Part shown: piece after piece, positions 35,853 to 47,971 of the stretch
Layout of the letters: each line of letters opens with the position of its first letter
Position numbering within the stretch: position 1 is the stretch's first letter
From: Panonychus citri
Lineage: Eukaryota > Arthropoda > Arachnida > Trombidiformes > Tetranychidae
DNA length: 64,000 bases
Assembly: GCF_014898815.1 (NCBI RefSeq)
Contig: NW_026515546.1
Coordinates: 3,853,001-3,917,000, forward strand
Direction of reading: 5' to 3'
Notes under the pieces: generated by a model
Told to the model about the DNA's origin: nothing
Seen by the model: only the letters and a program-made list of their open reading frames with translations
Databases searched by the model: none
Position numbers and translations under genes: made by a program

Positions 35853-37645
35853 TTAAAATTCAAGTGCTTCGATTAGTTTTTGAAGACAAAATTTGGACCC
35901 TTTGTGAGAAGCGTCACTGAAATGGGTCATATTTAGGAATCCGTGGGGTAAATCGGGCATAATGTCAAGTTTTACTTTCCCGCTCAAATTTTTAGCATAA
36001 TCTATTGTCATATCAAGGAAAGGGTCAAATTCACCGATAACCATATAAATCGGTAAATCGTCTAGTGTGTTAATATCGTAAGAAACCATCGGGGAAATAT
36101 ATGGTAACTTGGAATCGGTGACAATTTTTGAACTTCTTCTATCGAATTCATTTTATCACAAGTGTACCAATTGTTATCCGAATTGAACCAAGTGTTATAA
36201 ACTCGTTCCCATTGTGAATCTTTCGAGTACCTATTGGAATCTTGGTTATTATTGTTATCATGATTGTATGATGAACTTTTTATCGTCTTGTTAGATATTC
36301 CATCATGTTCATTTAATGTCTTTAATGAGCTTTCAAAGTCTGAATCAAAAGTAATCCCGGATGCGTACAATGAAAGACCTTGATAAACGGTATTCAGATT
36401 GAGGAAAGTGTCGAGAAATCCCATCACCAAAGAAGGTATTTTACCTTGATGATTGAAGGAGAAAATGGGATAAAATCCAACGAATGCGGTAGGAAAGATT
36501 GGAACAGATTCTTGGGATACTTGTTGAATGTCTCGTAGAACCGCTGCCAAGGTGAATAGGAGATAAGCTCCACCAGAATCACCACAGAAAACAATTCGAC
36601 GAGGTGTAAACCCAAGAGTTTCCGTTACCTTTGTTGTTTGAGTGACCAACCATAAATAAAGATCAAGTATCTCTTGAAGTGCCACCGGGTATCTGACTGC
36701 ACGTGTATAGTCAACGTCTAAAATGACCGCTCCACCAAGGTGAGGAATCCATTCCATGAGATAAGTGTCATGAAGTAAAGGAACATCAATGACAAATGCA
36801 CCTCCACGAACATGGAAAACTAAATCACCCGAAGGTTCAAGTCCAGTGTAGGTCAAAAGTCGACAGGTTACAAAATTGTTATTCCCACTATCAAATGGAG
36901 GTTCAGTTGGACAGAATGTAACTCGTCCTTTTCCTGACTTTGGAATCATCCAATCAGTTTGTCGTGAGATGGTTAACTTTTTAATCTCGGTTCGATGGTA
37001 ATACGAATGTAATGTACTAATGGCTGAGGTTAATGGATTGTTGGCCGCATTTAATATCGAAAGAGGGAAAAAAGCATTGGCTCCATAGAGAATCTCGGAC
37101 ATTCGTGAGTAATTTGAATCTGGTGAGATTAAGCTGGATAGAGAATTGGGAAATCCCGAGATGAGGCCAGCAAAAAACGCAAAAAGTCGAAGTGCTGATC
37201 GAGATTGAGGTTCAACGAAAAACAAGGAGAAATGTTTCCAATAAGTTTTAATCTTATTCTGAACCTTAGATCGAGATGAGATGAAATTATCCAAATGCCA
37301 AGAAGTTGATCCTTTGATTGATGTTAAATTTGCATGATGTAGATCAACAACCATAGTAAACAAATCAACAAATAAACTGACCACCTCGATCAAAGGTTCA
37401 GTAAGCTGGACATTGGCCGATAAAAGGGTTTCCTTAATAATTGGTAAAATTTGATCGATAATTTTCAATAAACTTCGACATCCATTGAATTGAATATCAT
37501 TATAATCATAAGAAGGAGCAAATTGTTCAATCTCCTTAGTTAATTGTCCCAAATGATAAAGGTTATCCATTAATTGTTCAGGCACATCTTTAAATAGACT
37601 AGAGTTTAAAGTTGTAATCAATTGTTGAATTTTAATTGAAGTCAT
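35853..37645 (-). CDS. Hormone-sensitive-lipase family hydrolase, copy A
   Basis: Starts at ATG 37645. An HSL-type N-terminal helical region (about 240 residues) is followed by an alpha/beta-hydrolase domain: nucleophile elbow FCGDSGGAYLLFTLA, acid GEFDPFLD and base DLPHGFL. The family hydrolyses acylglycerols, cholesteryl or retinyl esters. The usual oxyanion HGGG is HVRGG here. The first frame ends at 36062; the last part (from about 36125, with the Asp and His) is in another frame, starting at the five-base A/T run at 36125-36129. One more base there would make a single protein matching copy B along its length, so the break is probably assembly error. The position between elbow and acid holds an Asn/Ser-rich insertion. 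Divergent from copy B. Confidence 0.8.
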
Positions 37646-40423
37646 TGTTAATCTTGAAACTGTGATAATTGGCAAGTTAACAATTAAACGACGGAGAACA
37701 CAGCTAAATTAAATTAACACTGATTACAATCAACGGGGTTTTGCTGTTTAAATTATTTAAGGAATTGTTTCCTCATGAGCCCGTTCAACTGGTTACTTGA
37801 TTACATAGACAACTTTTTGATGATTCTAATTGCAATTTAAATCTTGATTGGCAAATGTTTGATGGTCAAATTTTGTAATAATTTAATAGACAATTACGAA
37901 ATGATTTAGTATATGTAGTAAATTACTTAGGCCAGGGGAATATATTAATAACAACACTGTGGTAATTAAATTAAGCTGATTGTGAATATGATGTTTACAC
38001 TTTCAACCAACGTCAACTAATGATTAGTTGACAATTAAGTTTATAAAATGGTTTCGTTTGATAATCACAATTGATCCGATTCAATTGAAACAGATAAAGT
38101 TGTTAATCTAAACGAGAAAAAAAATATAAATCATTAATTGTTGATCATTTAAAGTGATGGTGAAAAAAAAGTAACAGTATAATTGTGGTGATTAGTTAAC
38201 AATCAACTAAATGTAATTATATCTATCATTTTATATCTTTGGTCTAATCACTTGTTGAGATAATCAATTAACGTATGATGTTGATTTCTATCATTTATTT
38301 AGATTGATTGTTGAAACATTGATTTGGTTCTAATGTGATTTGATTGTGACAATTTTTCTCGTTCTTTTCATGTTAATTGTATTGGAAAAGAGAAAGTTAA
38401 AGATAATCAATTTAATCATCAAACTGGAAAACTGGATGGAGTTTAATTATCGAGTTGATCAATAGGTAAACGGAATTTCATTCATATTAATTGTTTACTT
38501 AAGACAATTTATCTTTGATTAGGATGAATGATAATTAACAAGTAAATGTCACTAATGTTAGAAACTCAAGGATATAAATCAAATTAACAATTGAAAATTA
38601 GACTAATCTAGTAAAAGTATTGAGAGAGAGAGAAAATATAATTAGTTAATTACCTTGGATTAGATTGTAACCTCGAATTTGTTGATCTCCTTGTGTGATT
38701 GATTTGAAGTAAAATAACAATTTAATTACAATTGATGACTAATCAATAGTAACAATTAAGTATTTAGAGAGATTTGATTGTAGAGTGAAATCTCAATTTC
38801 AATGAGGTTAATTGATGATTATGGTGATGAATCACTGGAAGAGTTCAAAATACAATCACAATTTATTTTATGTACATTTAACTATTTGCTTGATGTTAAT
38901 GGAACGACAATTAACTAACAATTAATAATGAAATTGTTGAATGATGATGACGACAAAAGATGAGGAAGATTCTGCTGATTTATTGATAATTGAGATAATT
39001 TTAGTTCAAGTTAAGTTGATAATCGATATGAGATGTTATCTGGTCAATAAGAAAAAATCACCTGAGTGACCTGCTATTGGTTAGACCCAAAGATCAGGCC
39101 ACTTAACGGAACCTCCTACTTGTGGCCTCCTAGTTCCGTGTTGGGTCAGTTTATGATATTAGAATGTTACAACAATTTTGGCCAATAGTTGAGAGAAAGT
39201 AACAATTAAATCAATAAATCACCAGAATTAAGATAAGCTGATGAGATAAAAAGTGAATAAAAATAATAACTAATCCAATTGGTTTCTAATCATCAACGAG
39301 AGATTACAATTAACCATACAAACAATAAACATACGAACAAAATTGTCAGAATTAAACTTGCTAATTGTTAACAATTAAACTAAAATTGGTTGGTTGTTGA
39401 TTCTCATATTAGATGGGGTTAGTTGTCAATTTGTTTTTCTTTCTGTCAACCTTGAAATCATTTCTTAAATTGTTATTTACTAATTGAATTAATTGTAAAT
39501 AATTTATTATTAGTATTCTTATTCTTTGAATTATTGATTGTTAATTATGTTTAACTGATTAAATCAGGAAAATGGATCGTCAAGGATTTAGTGTTTTCCC
39601 TCTTGAAAATTTCCACTTTCTCTTCATCATGTTACTTATTGTGTATCTTTCTATGTTTATCTTGATTTAATCACTACTATCAATTGATTTGATTATTTAT
39701 CTTTTCGTTTTTCTTTGCTCAATCACTTAATGAGATGGTCAACCTTTCTTACAATTTAAGAATCAAATTCTGTATTCAAGGTTTAAAGTAAAGTTTTTAT
39801 TGTTCCAACATTCAACCAACCGGTTGCTCTCTCATGCTCTAGGCTTTCCTACACTTGATTGTTATTGCTTGAAGCTTCAACGAAATCATTGTTAATTCTG
39901 TTAATTTTCTTCCCCTGTTCCCATTGATTAATCAAGTTTTCGTTAATTATAATCTCTCTCTATCTCTCTTTAACGTCCCATTTCCATAGACAAAAAATTA
40001 TCATTGGAATCTGATGATAAATCGGCTGAGCGTTTATTCAGCTTCCAACATCCAAATTAGTTGATTTCTATTCTCTTGTTTACTAATATTCTTTATTTTC
40101 TCAAATCACTCATCATTTAAATCAACATTTATCTTCTCAATCAAGTTAAATCAAATCAACACCAAATTGGAAATCGATACAATTGATTGTCTACCAAAAC
40201 AATAATCAATTTCTTCACCTGATCATCTGTTCAATCCGGAGCATAAGGAAATTGATGCTCCATTAAAACTGTGGATCAATTTTGTCAAACATAATCAACC
40301 AGCCCACAACCTTAATCAAAAGGTTTAATTGTTAAACCTTAAGTGTAACAATCAACCCAAGTGTCTATTGGATTAATCTTATTATCTTATGTTTACACCT
40401 TTACCTTGACTACATTGAACGAA
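37646..40423. other. Region between the two divergent lipase genes
   Basis: 2.8 kb of AT-rich DNA, likely with both promoters. One contrasting GC-rich patch (39061-39152) can fold into a strong hairpin and is listed separately. No coding region recognised. Confidence 0.5.
39075..39152. repeat. GC-rich inverted-repeat patch
   Basis: GACCCAA at about 39089 faces TTGGGTC at about 39142, and ACGGAAC faces GTTCCGT inside it; GGCCAC and GTGGCC offer a competing pairing. It stands out against very AT-rich surroundings, which suggests inserted DNA. Confidence 0.5.
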
Positions 40424-42367
40424 ATGGACAAAGGTAAATCATCCAATGGTCAACCGATTGGTTTCATTGATAATACTCATCATGATCTGACTGGAGAGCA
40501 ATTAAAAACAATTAGACAATTGGTTAAAACGTTGAAAGTTAAAGATGATGGTGCTAAAAGTAGAAATCAATTTATCCATCAATTGTACAATGATTGGTCC
40601 AAATTAAGCTTATTGTGTGAACAAATCTCTACATCAGCAGTTAATTATGATCATATTGGTATTCATGACAATCAAATTGTTAAAGCAACTCCTTTAAACG
40701 ATGATAACAACAATTACCATGGAAACAAAGTATCACAATATAATGGTGTTAAAAGTTTGATCAAAGTTGTCAGTAAATTTGTTTACCATGTTGAAAGTGG
40801 CCTTAAAAAAGACGATGGTAAAAGTATCGACTTTGAACCTTTAATACAAATAACCGAGATGTTAACTCACTTGATTGAGATTGTAAGCAGAATATTTATT
40901 CCCGGACAATCAATTGGTACTGGTAAACATGCGACACTTTACCTACTCGATACTTATTTAGAGTCGAGAGATAAAATAACCAATGGAATCAAAGCTTATT
41001 GGTCCAGTTATCCCGCTTTTTGGTTAGATGAAGATTCTCAATGGCTCTCATCCGTTTTCTCACTTGCATCCTCGTCTCTCAGTAATTTACCTTATTCATT
41101 GATGTCCTTGGTTTCTCGTTCTGCTCATGGCCATTGGCAGGAAGATTTACTTCATTCAGCTAATCCTTATTTTCCACTCAATTTGGTTAATTATCTGAAC
41201 AATCCGTTAACCTCAAGTATCAACTGGTTATCATGCAAATATCATGGTCTTCATGTAAGAGAGATTTTGGTCGACAATCGACAAACCGAATGGCATATTC
41301 CCTTTGACGAGGAAGATGGAGATGGTAAAGTAAAGTTTATTCCGGCTGATGTTTCGACGGGGGATAAGTTGAAACCATTGAAGTGTCGATTGATTCACCA
41401 AGCCGGTGCTAAGCCGAATGGTAATATTATCTTACATGCACAAGGAGGCGCGTTTACTGTTGAACTGCCTTCCGTTTTTGACCAGTGTTTCCGTGTTTGG
41501 ACTCCACAATTAGAAGGAGCTGTTATTCTTGATGTTGTTTATTCTCGATATGTTCGTTATCCTGTTCAAGTACAAGAACTTCTTGATGTTTTTCTTTGGC
41601 TAACCAACTATCAAACGAACGATGTCGAGTCGATTCTTGGTTTTATTCCAAAGAAAATTATATTCTGTGGAGACTCAGCTGGTGGATTATTCTTCTTCTC
41701 CTTGGCAACTATTATCCGTGACATTCAAATTCTCTCATCGTCACCGTCATCATCATATTCACTTATAAATACAAAGAAACCTTTTCCCGATCATTTATAC
41801 CCAAAGGCATTGGTTACTTTCTATCCAGTGCTTTCGATCACATTTCCAACTGTTCAACCTTCGTTAATATTGTCATTTTTGGACCAATTTTTGACCCCAT
41901 TAACGATTCTCAATTGTCTATCTTTATACTCATCGGGTGTCATTTTTGACTCTGAATGTACTAACCTTGATTCCCCTGATGCCTCTCGATACCTTCAACC
42001 CGATCGATGGCAAGCATTTTACAACACTTGGATGGGGAAGAGAAAAAATTGGCTCGAATGTGATAAAGAAACTCTAGATGAACGGGTCGAGAAAATTTCC
42101 GAAGCAGCATTAACACCTTACAAAGCTCCGCTTATTTCATATGATCTTGACCTAATTAAAGATCTGAACATTTACCTGGTTGTTGGTGAATTTGATCCAT
42201 TCCTTGATACAAACATTGAATTCGCACAAAGATGGCCTGGAAAAATAAAACTCGACGTAATCGATGACCTGGGCCATGGATTCTTAGCGCTATCATGGTC
42301 AAGTCCAAGATGTCGCAGAGCGGCTCGTGTTTGTCTCAACAGAATTTTGGAAGCTTTCAATGAGTAA
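40424..42367 (+). CDS. Hormone-sensitive-lipase family hydrolase, copy B
   Basis: Uninterrupted frame of 647 residues from ATG 40424 (the open frame extends 21 codons further up without ATG, with a hydrophobic stretch). Layout: charged N-terminus, HSL-type helical domain (about 40-300), hydrolase domain with oxyanion-region HAQGGAF (about 338-344), nucleophile FCGDSAGG (serine about 417), acid GEFDPFLD (aspartate about 590) and base DLGHGFL (histidine about 618). The catalytic triad looks complete, but the canonical HGGG of HSL is altered, as in copy A. It diverges from copy A and shares its whole domain order, so the pair is an inverted duplication. Substrate cannot be inferred; intracellular neutral lipid or ester hydrolysis is the family role. 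Confidence 0.85.
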   Translation: MDKGKSSNGQPIGFIDNTHHDLTGEQLKTIRQLVKTLKVKDDGAKSRNQFIHQLYNDWSKLSLLCEQISTSAVNYDHIGIHDNQIVKATPLNDDNNNYHGNKVSQYNGVKSLIKVVSKFVYHVESGLKKDDGKSIDFEPLIQITEMLTHLIEIVSRIFIPGQSIGTGKHATLYLLDTYLESRDKITNGIKAYWSSYPAFWLDEDSQWLSSVFSLASSSLSNLPYSLMSLVSRSAHGHWQEDLLHSANPYFPLNLVNYLNNPLTSSINWLSCKYHGLHVREILVDNRQTEWHIPFDEEDGDGKVKFIPADVSTGDKLKPLKCRLIHQAGAKPNGNIILHAQGGAFTVELPSVFDQCFRVWTPQLEGAVILDVVYSRYVRYPVQVQELLDVFLWLTNYQTNDVESILGFIPKKIIFCGDSAGGLFFFSLATIIRDIQILSSSPSSSYSLINTKKPFPDHLYPKALVTFYPVLSITFPTVQPSLILSFLDQFLTPLTILNCLSLYSSGVIFDSECTNLDSPDASRYLQPDRWQAFYNTWMGKRKNWLECDKETLDERVEKISEAALTPYKAPLISYDLDLIKDLNIYLVVGEFDPFLDTNIEFAQRWPGKIKLDVIDDLGHGFLALSWSSPRCRRAARVCLNRILEAFNE

Positions 42368-42742
42368 TAATCAACAATTAACGCGATCAAGTTCAAAATA
42401 CATATCGATCAACCTACTCAGTGACAATTTCGTTATTATATTTTTCTTACATTTCATTATTTTCAATAATCTCAAACTTATATAAATACAATTTAAATTA
42501 AGACAAATCAACTATTTTATATAAATATTGAGTTAATTTACAATTTAAATTGTTGTAGTTGAAAAAAAAACTACTAATTTGTTTTTCTTATTATATAACT
42601 TTTTCAATTGTATTTCTGTGACATTGTTAACAATCAACACTGTAAATGACCAATTAAGTATTTGAAACATTTGCTGTTAATCAAAAATCAAATTTATTGA
42701 TTGTTTTGTTTAATTCATCGATACTTCAATTGCTGACAAAGT
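42368..42742. other. Convergent 3' flank, no gene seen
   Basis: AT-rich DNA between the convergent ends of lipase copy B and the two-exon secreted protein. Confidence 0.5.
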
Positions 42743-43349
42743 TTAAAGTAAAATTAAATTGTCCTCTAATTGTTTGAGGTAAGTATCGGCCATCGATTGA
42801 TTAAGTGAATCAACTTTAAATGAGATACCCTGAGTTGGTAAATTATCACAATTTAAATTACGGTTAATTGCTGATCTTTTACCTATGATAACAACATCAC
42901 TATCAACGGAATCAATTATTTCACCACCAGAATTAATTGTTAGAAGATAATTAAAAAGATGATTTAATGATCCGAACAGGAAATCAGCCGCATTAACAGT
43001 TTCGTTTTGGAATACAAATTGACCGGTAAATGGATCTGAAAGTGATCTTAATTTACCTTCAAAGTTAATTGTTGTTGATGATGATTGATCACTTGAAGAT
43101 AATAGAGACGAGATAAATTGTTTAGCAACTTGATTAACAGCGTCTTCAGGTTTAACACCCGAAACAATCAACTGATTAAAGAGTCGACACAAATCAACGA
43201 AATCATTATCACCGATAATTGTTGAAGACCAACCTGAAGATTAATCATATTAACAATTAACAGACAATTAAAAAATTTTGTATCAAGTTTTACTTACCAG
43301 TTGATAGAGTTAAAAATGTAATTAATCCGATCGCAATTAAATTGTTCAT
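42743..43349 (-). CDS. Small secreted protein, two exons, family not recognised
   Basis: Exon 1 43349-43298 encodes a signal peptide (MNNLIAIGLITFLTLSTG); exon 2 43233-42743 gives the rest; GT-AG intron of 64 bp, phases match, about 180 residues in total. The mature part begins with a helical-looking FVDLCRLFNQLIVSGVKPEDAVNQVAKQF stretch, then a serine-rich segment, a FTGQFVFQNETVNAADF stretch and a basic GKRSAINRN site that could be a dibasic processing point. Only two cysteines. I recognise no domain. It stands head to head with another small secreted protein (44164-44505). Confidence 0.65.
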
Positions 43350-44163
43350 AGTGATTAACTGTACGTTTAAATTGTCAGGATTAAAGGTTTGATGTTCAAA
43401 GTAGAGACTACAATTAAATGGAAAGCTAATTGTTATCATCTAATTTAATTAAACCAAAATTAAAGTTGGTATGATAATTTATGAAAATCTGGTTAATTTT
43501 GTACCATTTGTTTTAATTGTTAATGGTTAACAACCTTGATTCAGTTATTAACTAATCAACTAATCAAACTTTGATTGTCCAGTTTGAAAAGAAAAGTTAA
43601 TTAAAATTGTTACAATGATTAAATTGTCTTTAACCCTGATCTTGGTGGTCAAATTGATGATTAGTTAAATTGTTAAAATGATTAAGCAGAAAAGTTAATT
43701 GTAAACAAAATGATAATAGAAAAGTTTATTTACCTTGAGTTAATTGTTGCAATTGGTTAATTGTCATTCTAATTGCACACTTTCCTTATGAAAACGTTTT
43801 TCTGAATAAACGAGACACTTAATTGTGATTAACTTTGACAATTGTAAACCTTTAGTTAGTAAATTAATCATCATATCACAATTAATAATAATATAAATTG
43901 TCCAAGGATAAATTATTAATAATTTGATGGTAAAAGTTGATCAATCAATTTGTTTTCATTGCAACAATCAATCAACATCAGTTTCAATTATGATTAAAAT
44001 TAACAGTTAAATTACCAATTGTTATCGAATCATAATAATCACTATCAATAGTTATCTAACAATCAATCAGTTTGCGAAACTTTAATTGTGTTAAACTATC
44101 GGCCAATTAAATTGAATTACTTTTTAAATTTTCTTGCTAAAAGTGATAAATAATCAATCAAAC
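43350..44163. other. Spacer between two divergent secreted-protein genes
   Basis: AT-rich DNA dense in caattaa/ttaattg words; likely a shared promoter region. No gene seen. Confidence 0.45.
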
Positions 44164-44505
44164 ATGAAAGTTAATTGTTACTATTTGCTAATTGTTTCAC
44201 TTTTTTTCATCTTTTGTCTCATTGGAAAAGCTAATTGTCAACAGGAAATCAAATCATCAACCAATGGATCAAATCTGATTAACGGTAACAACAGTTTACC
44301 AATAATTAAGCCTCGATGCTTAACTGGATTAATTTCGGGCTTTACTAATTCAACTAATTCAACTCGATTAAATTCCTCCGGTGGTTTATTTTCACCGATA
44401 TTTAATTTGTTCACTTCACTTCGAGATTCGGTTTTTGGTACAATTAGTTCAATTTCCAGCGCGAATCCATTAACTTCATTATTTTCTCGAACCGCTAACA
44501 ATTAA
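44164..44505 (+). CDS. Small secreted protein, family not recognised
   Basis: 113 residues from ATG 44164, chosen because it puts a signal peptide (MKVNCYYLLIVSLFFIFCLIGKANC) at the very start. The mature chain is Ser/Asn-rich with several N-glycosylation sequons (NGS, NNS, NST, NSS), one clear cysteine and repeated LTSLF/FNLFTSL patches. No family recognised. Divergent partner of the secreted protein at 42743-43349. A short low-complexity frame, so expression is not certain. Confidence 0.5.
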   Translation: MKVNCYYLLIVSLFFIFCLIGKANCQQEIKSSTNGSNLINGNNSLPIIKPRCLTGLISGFTNSTNSTRLNSSGGLFSPIFNLFTSLRDSVFGTISSISSANPLTSLFSRTANN

Positions 44506-46125
44506 ACTTTAATTGTAATCGAAAATTATTCTCTGGTTAAATTTGTGTTCAACTAATCATCATCACCACAACTGTTAATTAATGTAATCTATTAAATCCC
44601 TACAGGAGGATTTACAGGCATCAAGCGTAATTAGTTAATCTAATCAACTGAATTAATGATTAATTGAAGTAAATTTTACTTTTTAACTTTACTTTTGTAG
44701 TTTTTATCAACTAATTGTAATTATTAACTGGACTTAATTAAATTTGGATCAATGGATTTGTTTTTCTTGTTTTACTTTCTGATTGATTAGTTAATTGTGA
44801 ATCAATTTACTGTATGATTTTTATGGTCTAATGAGTTGATTGTTTTCCGATTTTTTTTTTTCGGGTAATAATGTTAATTTGATGACTACATTTGAATGAT
44901 AATTAAAAATCACTTATTGATTGTCGTTGTTTTAATTGTTGTTGTCAATAATCATTTGCATAACGCTCATATTTTTATATACGTTGACTAAATTAGCGAC
45001 TGATTCACTTGATATGTGATCCGTTTTAAAGGCCAATATCACGCTCGATAAAAAATCTATCCGTTTGATTTTATAATCAACTAAATCACTTGGAAGATTT
45101 TAATAGATTAACTTGATTAAAAGAGGAGAAAGATGAAGATAATGATGCTCATCTTCAATGAAAAGTGATTACCGGGTTTCTTTCATAAGTATTTAAATGA
45201 CAATAGTTATTCAAGGTTAATTGATATTAAACCTTTAACACTGATTATCATTTAAACCAGTAATTAACTAATCACAGTTTGTAGATGAGCTTTTTCAATC
45301 TTTTCTTTTGATTGTAACGACAAATGATCGCGATTATGAAGATTCCAAGTTGATTAATCCAAAAGCTTCACGATAAAATTGATGAATCTCGAAGATGATG
45401 AGGTTACAATTGTTGTAATTAGCACGTTGATTATTGAATGTTGATCGTTTCTTTTTTTTCCAAACAAAATTACAAAAAAAACTTTATAAACAAATTATTC
45501 TTTTCATCCAATGTTTTGCATGCCGTTTGTTTTGCTCCAATTTTCAAAGATTTACATTAAAAAATGGCCAATCCTCTTTTTCCGTTTCATCATTTCATCT
45601 TCCTTCTGTTTATGAGTGTAGGATCCACTTGGTATGTAATTGGTAAATTAAAGGTAAAAAATGAGCTCATGTGAGAACTAAGATGATTGTGAATAGTAAA
45701 GTGTGAAAATCAACGAAAAATTGTTAGATTTTTAAAAAAAAACGGTACCAAGAAAAAAAGACGAATATTGTTGATGCAAAAAGAATTGGAGATAGGAGAG
45801 AGTTGCCTGGTTATCCTTTTCCATGGAGCAAAGATTGAATTATATTACTTTACAATGAATATCAGAAGGTGTAAATATATAAAAGACGGATCATCATGTT
45901 GAGGACTTTTTTGTTTCTTTCATTTTAAGCATCATCAAGGGTTAATGTTTGTTTCTCCTATGAATTATTTATGAGATTTCCAATGGATTTGAAAAACAGT
46001 TTAGTTTAAATCCGTGTTGTTAAATCACTGATGGTATTGGGTTTATGTTGGATGTTTAATTGTTAAATTTAGATTGGAAAGTGAATGTGCTTTTGGTTGC
46101 TTTAGCAAAGTGATAAATAAAAATA
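44506..46125. other. Intergenic DNA, no gene seen
   Basis: 1.6 kb of AT-rich DNA. The open frame at 45434-45646 is F/C/R-rich with no signature and is treated as chance. Confidence 0.5.
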
Positions 46126-46873
46126 TTAACAGGAGCAGCTATTTTCATCCCTAGGTGTTTCACTTGGAGTATCCTTTAGGTCAACTTCCACAACTAGAAA
46201 AATGGAGAAAAATCAAACAATTAGTATTCAATTGGATAAGTCAACAATTAGTCTACAATCAAGTGACAACATGAAACATGTATAAAGTGCAATAAACTGT
46301 AATGATGAAAAAGGAGATTCAGGTTAATATGGAAATTTAAGCAATAAATAGCTAAGGAACTTGGGAAGACACATTAACTTAATCTCGTTTTATTGGTGAA
46401 TCTGAAAGATTTCTAAGGATAATTAAGAAAAGTAATTAGTAAATTAACTTACTATCTTCTTTAACTTTAGATGTTTGTTCCATTCCAGGTAATGCTGCAG
46501 CAACTCTTCTGAAAAGCTAATGTGAGGATAAGAAAGAAAGAAAGTTAATTGTCATGAATTAAAACGATAATAATCTAAATATGGACATATGATTAAATTT
46601 TTCTTTCATCACGATTAACAATCAAGATGGAACTTACTTGTTTTACATTATAACCTGATTTAGCGCTTGTCTCGATGAACATTACATTTAATTCTTTGGC
46701 TCGTTTTTCACCTTCCTCAGTGGAAACTTGCCTGGTGGGGAGAGAGAGAGAGAGGATTAGAGTGGAATGTTGTTGTTGTCAGTTCTCAAGTAGAGATGAA
46801 AGGAAGAGAATTATAACCTTGACATGACTAATTTTCTGGTGCAATGAATTAAGGTATGAAAAAGAAAAAGAAA

Positions 46874-46906
<33 letters not shown>

Positions 46907-47901
46907 TGGATAGAGAACACCAACCTTTTATCCTGCAAATCAGTCTTATTACCGACCAACATAATGATGACATCGTTACCTCTCTCAGTTCTTACATCAT
47001 CGATCCATTTAGAGGTTTGATGGAATGAGTTGGCATCTATAAATAGAGATAGAGAAAAAAAATAGTTCATTGGATTAATCAATTATTGAGAAATTAAGAT
47101 GAAATAGATTAAAGATTCACAAGAACCATGGTAATCATACTTGTTATGTCATAAACGACAACTGCGACCGTTGAGTCTCTAATATAACTTGGAATAAGGC
47201 TTCGGAATCTTTCTTGACCTGCTGTATCCCATAATTGCAGGCGAACCTAAATTAGAAGACAATCAAGGAAAAAGAACAGAGGAAAATTAATCTCCTTATT
47301 ATAGATGTAACAAGAAACATGCTGAGGTGACAAAAAGAGAGATATTATTCAACTGTCAACTTACTGTTCTTTCCTCAAGGTACATGGTTTTAGATAGGAA
47401 ATCAATACCAATCGTAGCCTGATAAGTATTATCAAATGTATCGTACATAAATCTTGTAATCAAAGATGTTTTGCCAACTAATTGAAATTAGATCGTCCAA
47501 TTAAGTAAAATGGTCCAAAGATGGTAACATGAAGAGTTTTGTTCAATCAGATGCAAGAGAAGTAGAGAAAACCGGTGAAGAGAAATTAGATTGTTTCATT
47601 GTGAGATGCATCAATTGGAATTGATGAGTTGATTGTTTCCAGGATGAAAGTTATATGGTGATGTGATGATGAAAGGAAAACAACAGAGCAAGGTAATAAA
47701 TGAAGAGAGAGAGAGAGAGAGAAAACAATCGTCACACAATAGAAATCAAAAAGGTCAATAGGAAACAAAAAGGAAATGAAAAATATCATGTCCATGTAAA
47801 TGGACACTTTTCAATAGAAAATGACACCAACCTGATTGTTCCCCCAAGAAAACCAATTTGAATTTTTTCAAGGGATTACCAAAATCACCCGGAGACGACA
47901 T
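46126..47901 (-). CDS. Rab6: Rab6 GTPase, seven exons
   Basis: Exons 47901-47832, 47477-47365, 47246-47141, 47036-46925, 46731-46638, 46516-46453, 46193-46126; all introns GT-AG and phases consistent, giving exactly 208 residues, the usual Rab6 length. Motifs: MSSPGDFGNPLKKFKLVFLG, P-loop GEQSVGKT, TYQATIGIDFLSKTMYLE (Rab6-type switch I), WDTAGQERFRSLIPSY, NKTD, ETSAK, GYNVKQLFRRVAAALPG and a C-terminal CSC double-cysteine prenylation site. Rab6 controls Golgi-to-ER and intra-Golgi transport. Introns are 88-355 bp, several with long (CT)n tracts on the gene strand. Exon 1 lies within a 251-bp exact tandem duplication, so a second copy of the start exon exists at 48152-48083. Confidence 0.95.
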
Positions 47902-47971
47902 TGTGATGTGATTAGTGATTTATTACTTTTCTAAAAAGGGATTAAATGTAAGAGAACAGTAAAGAGAGAGA
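47721..47971. repeat. 251-bp tandem duplication, copy 1 (Rab6 exon 1)
   Basis: Bases 47721-47971 recur at 47972-48222 without a difference I can find. The unit contains Rab6 exon 1 with its donor site and about 70 bp of 5' flank. Confidence 0.9.

Noticed and set aside
45434..45646. 70-codon frame upstream of Rab6
   Set aside because: Starts in a T run, no signature, no supporting context.
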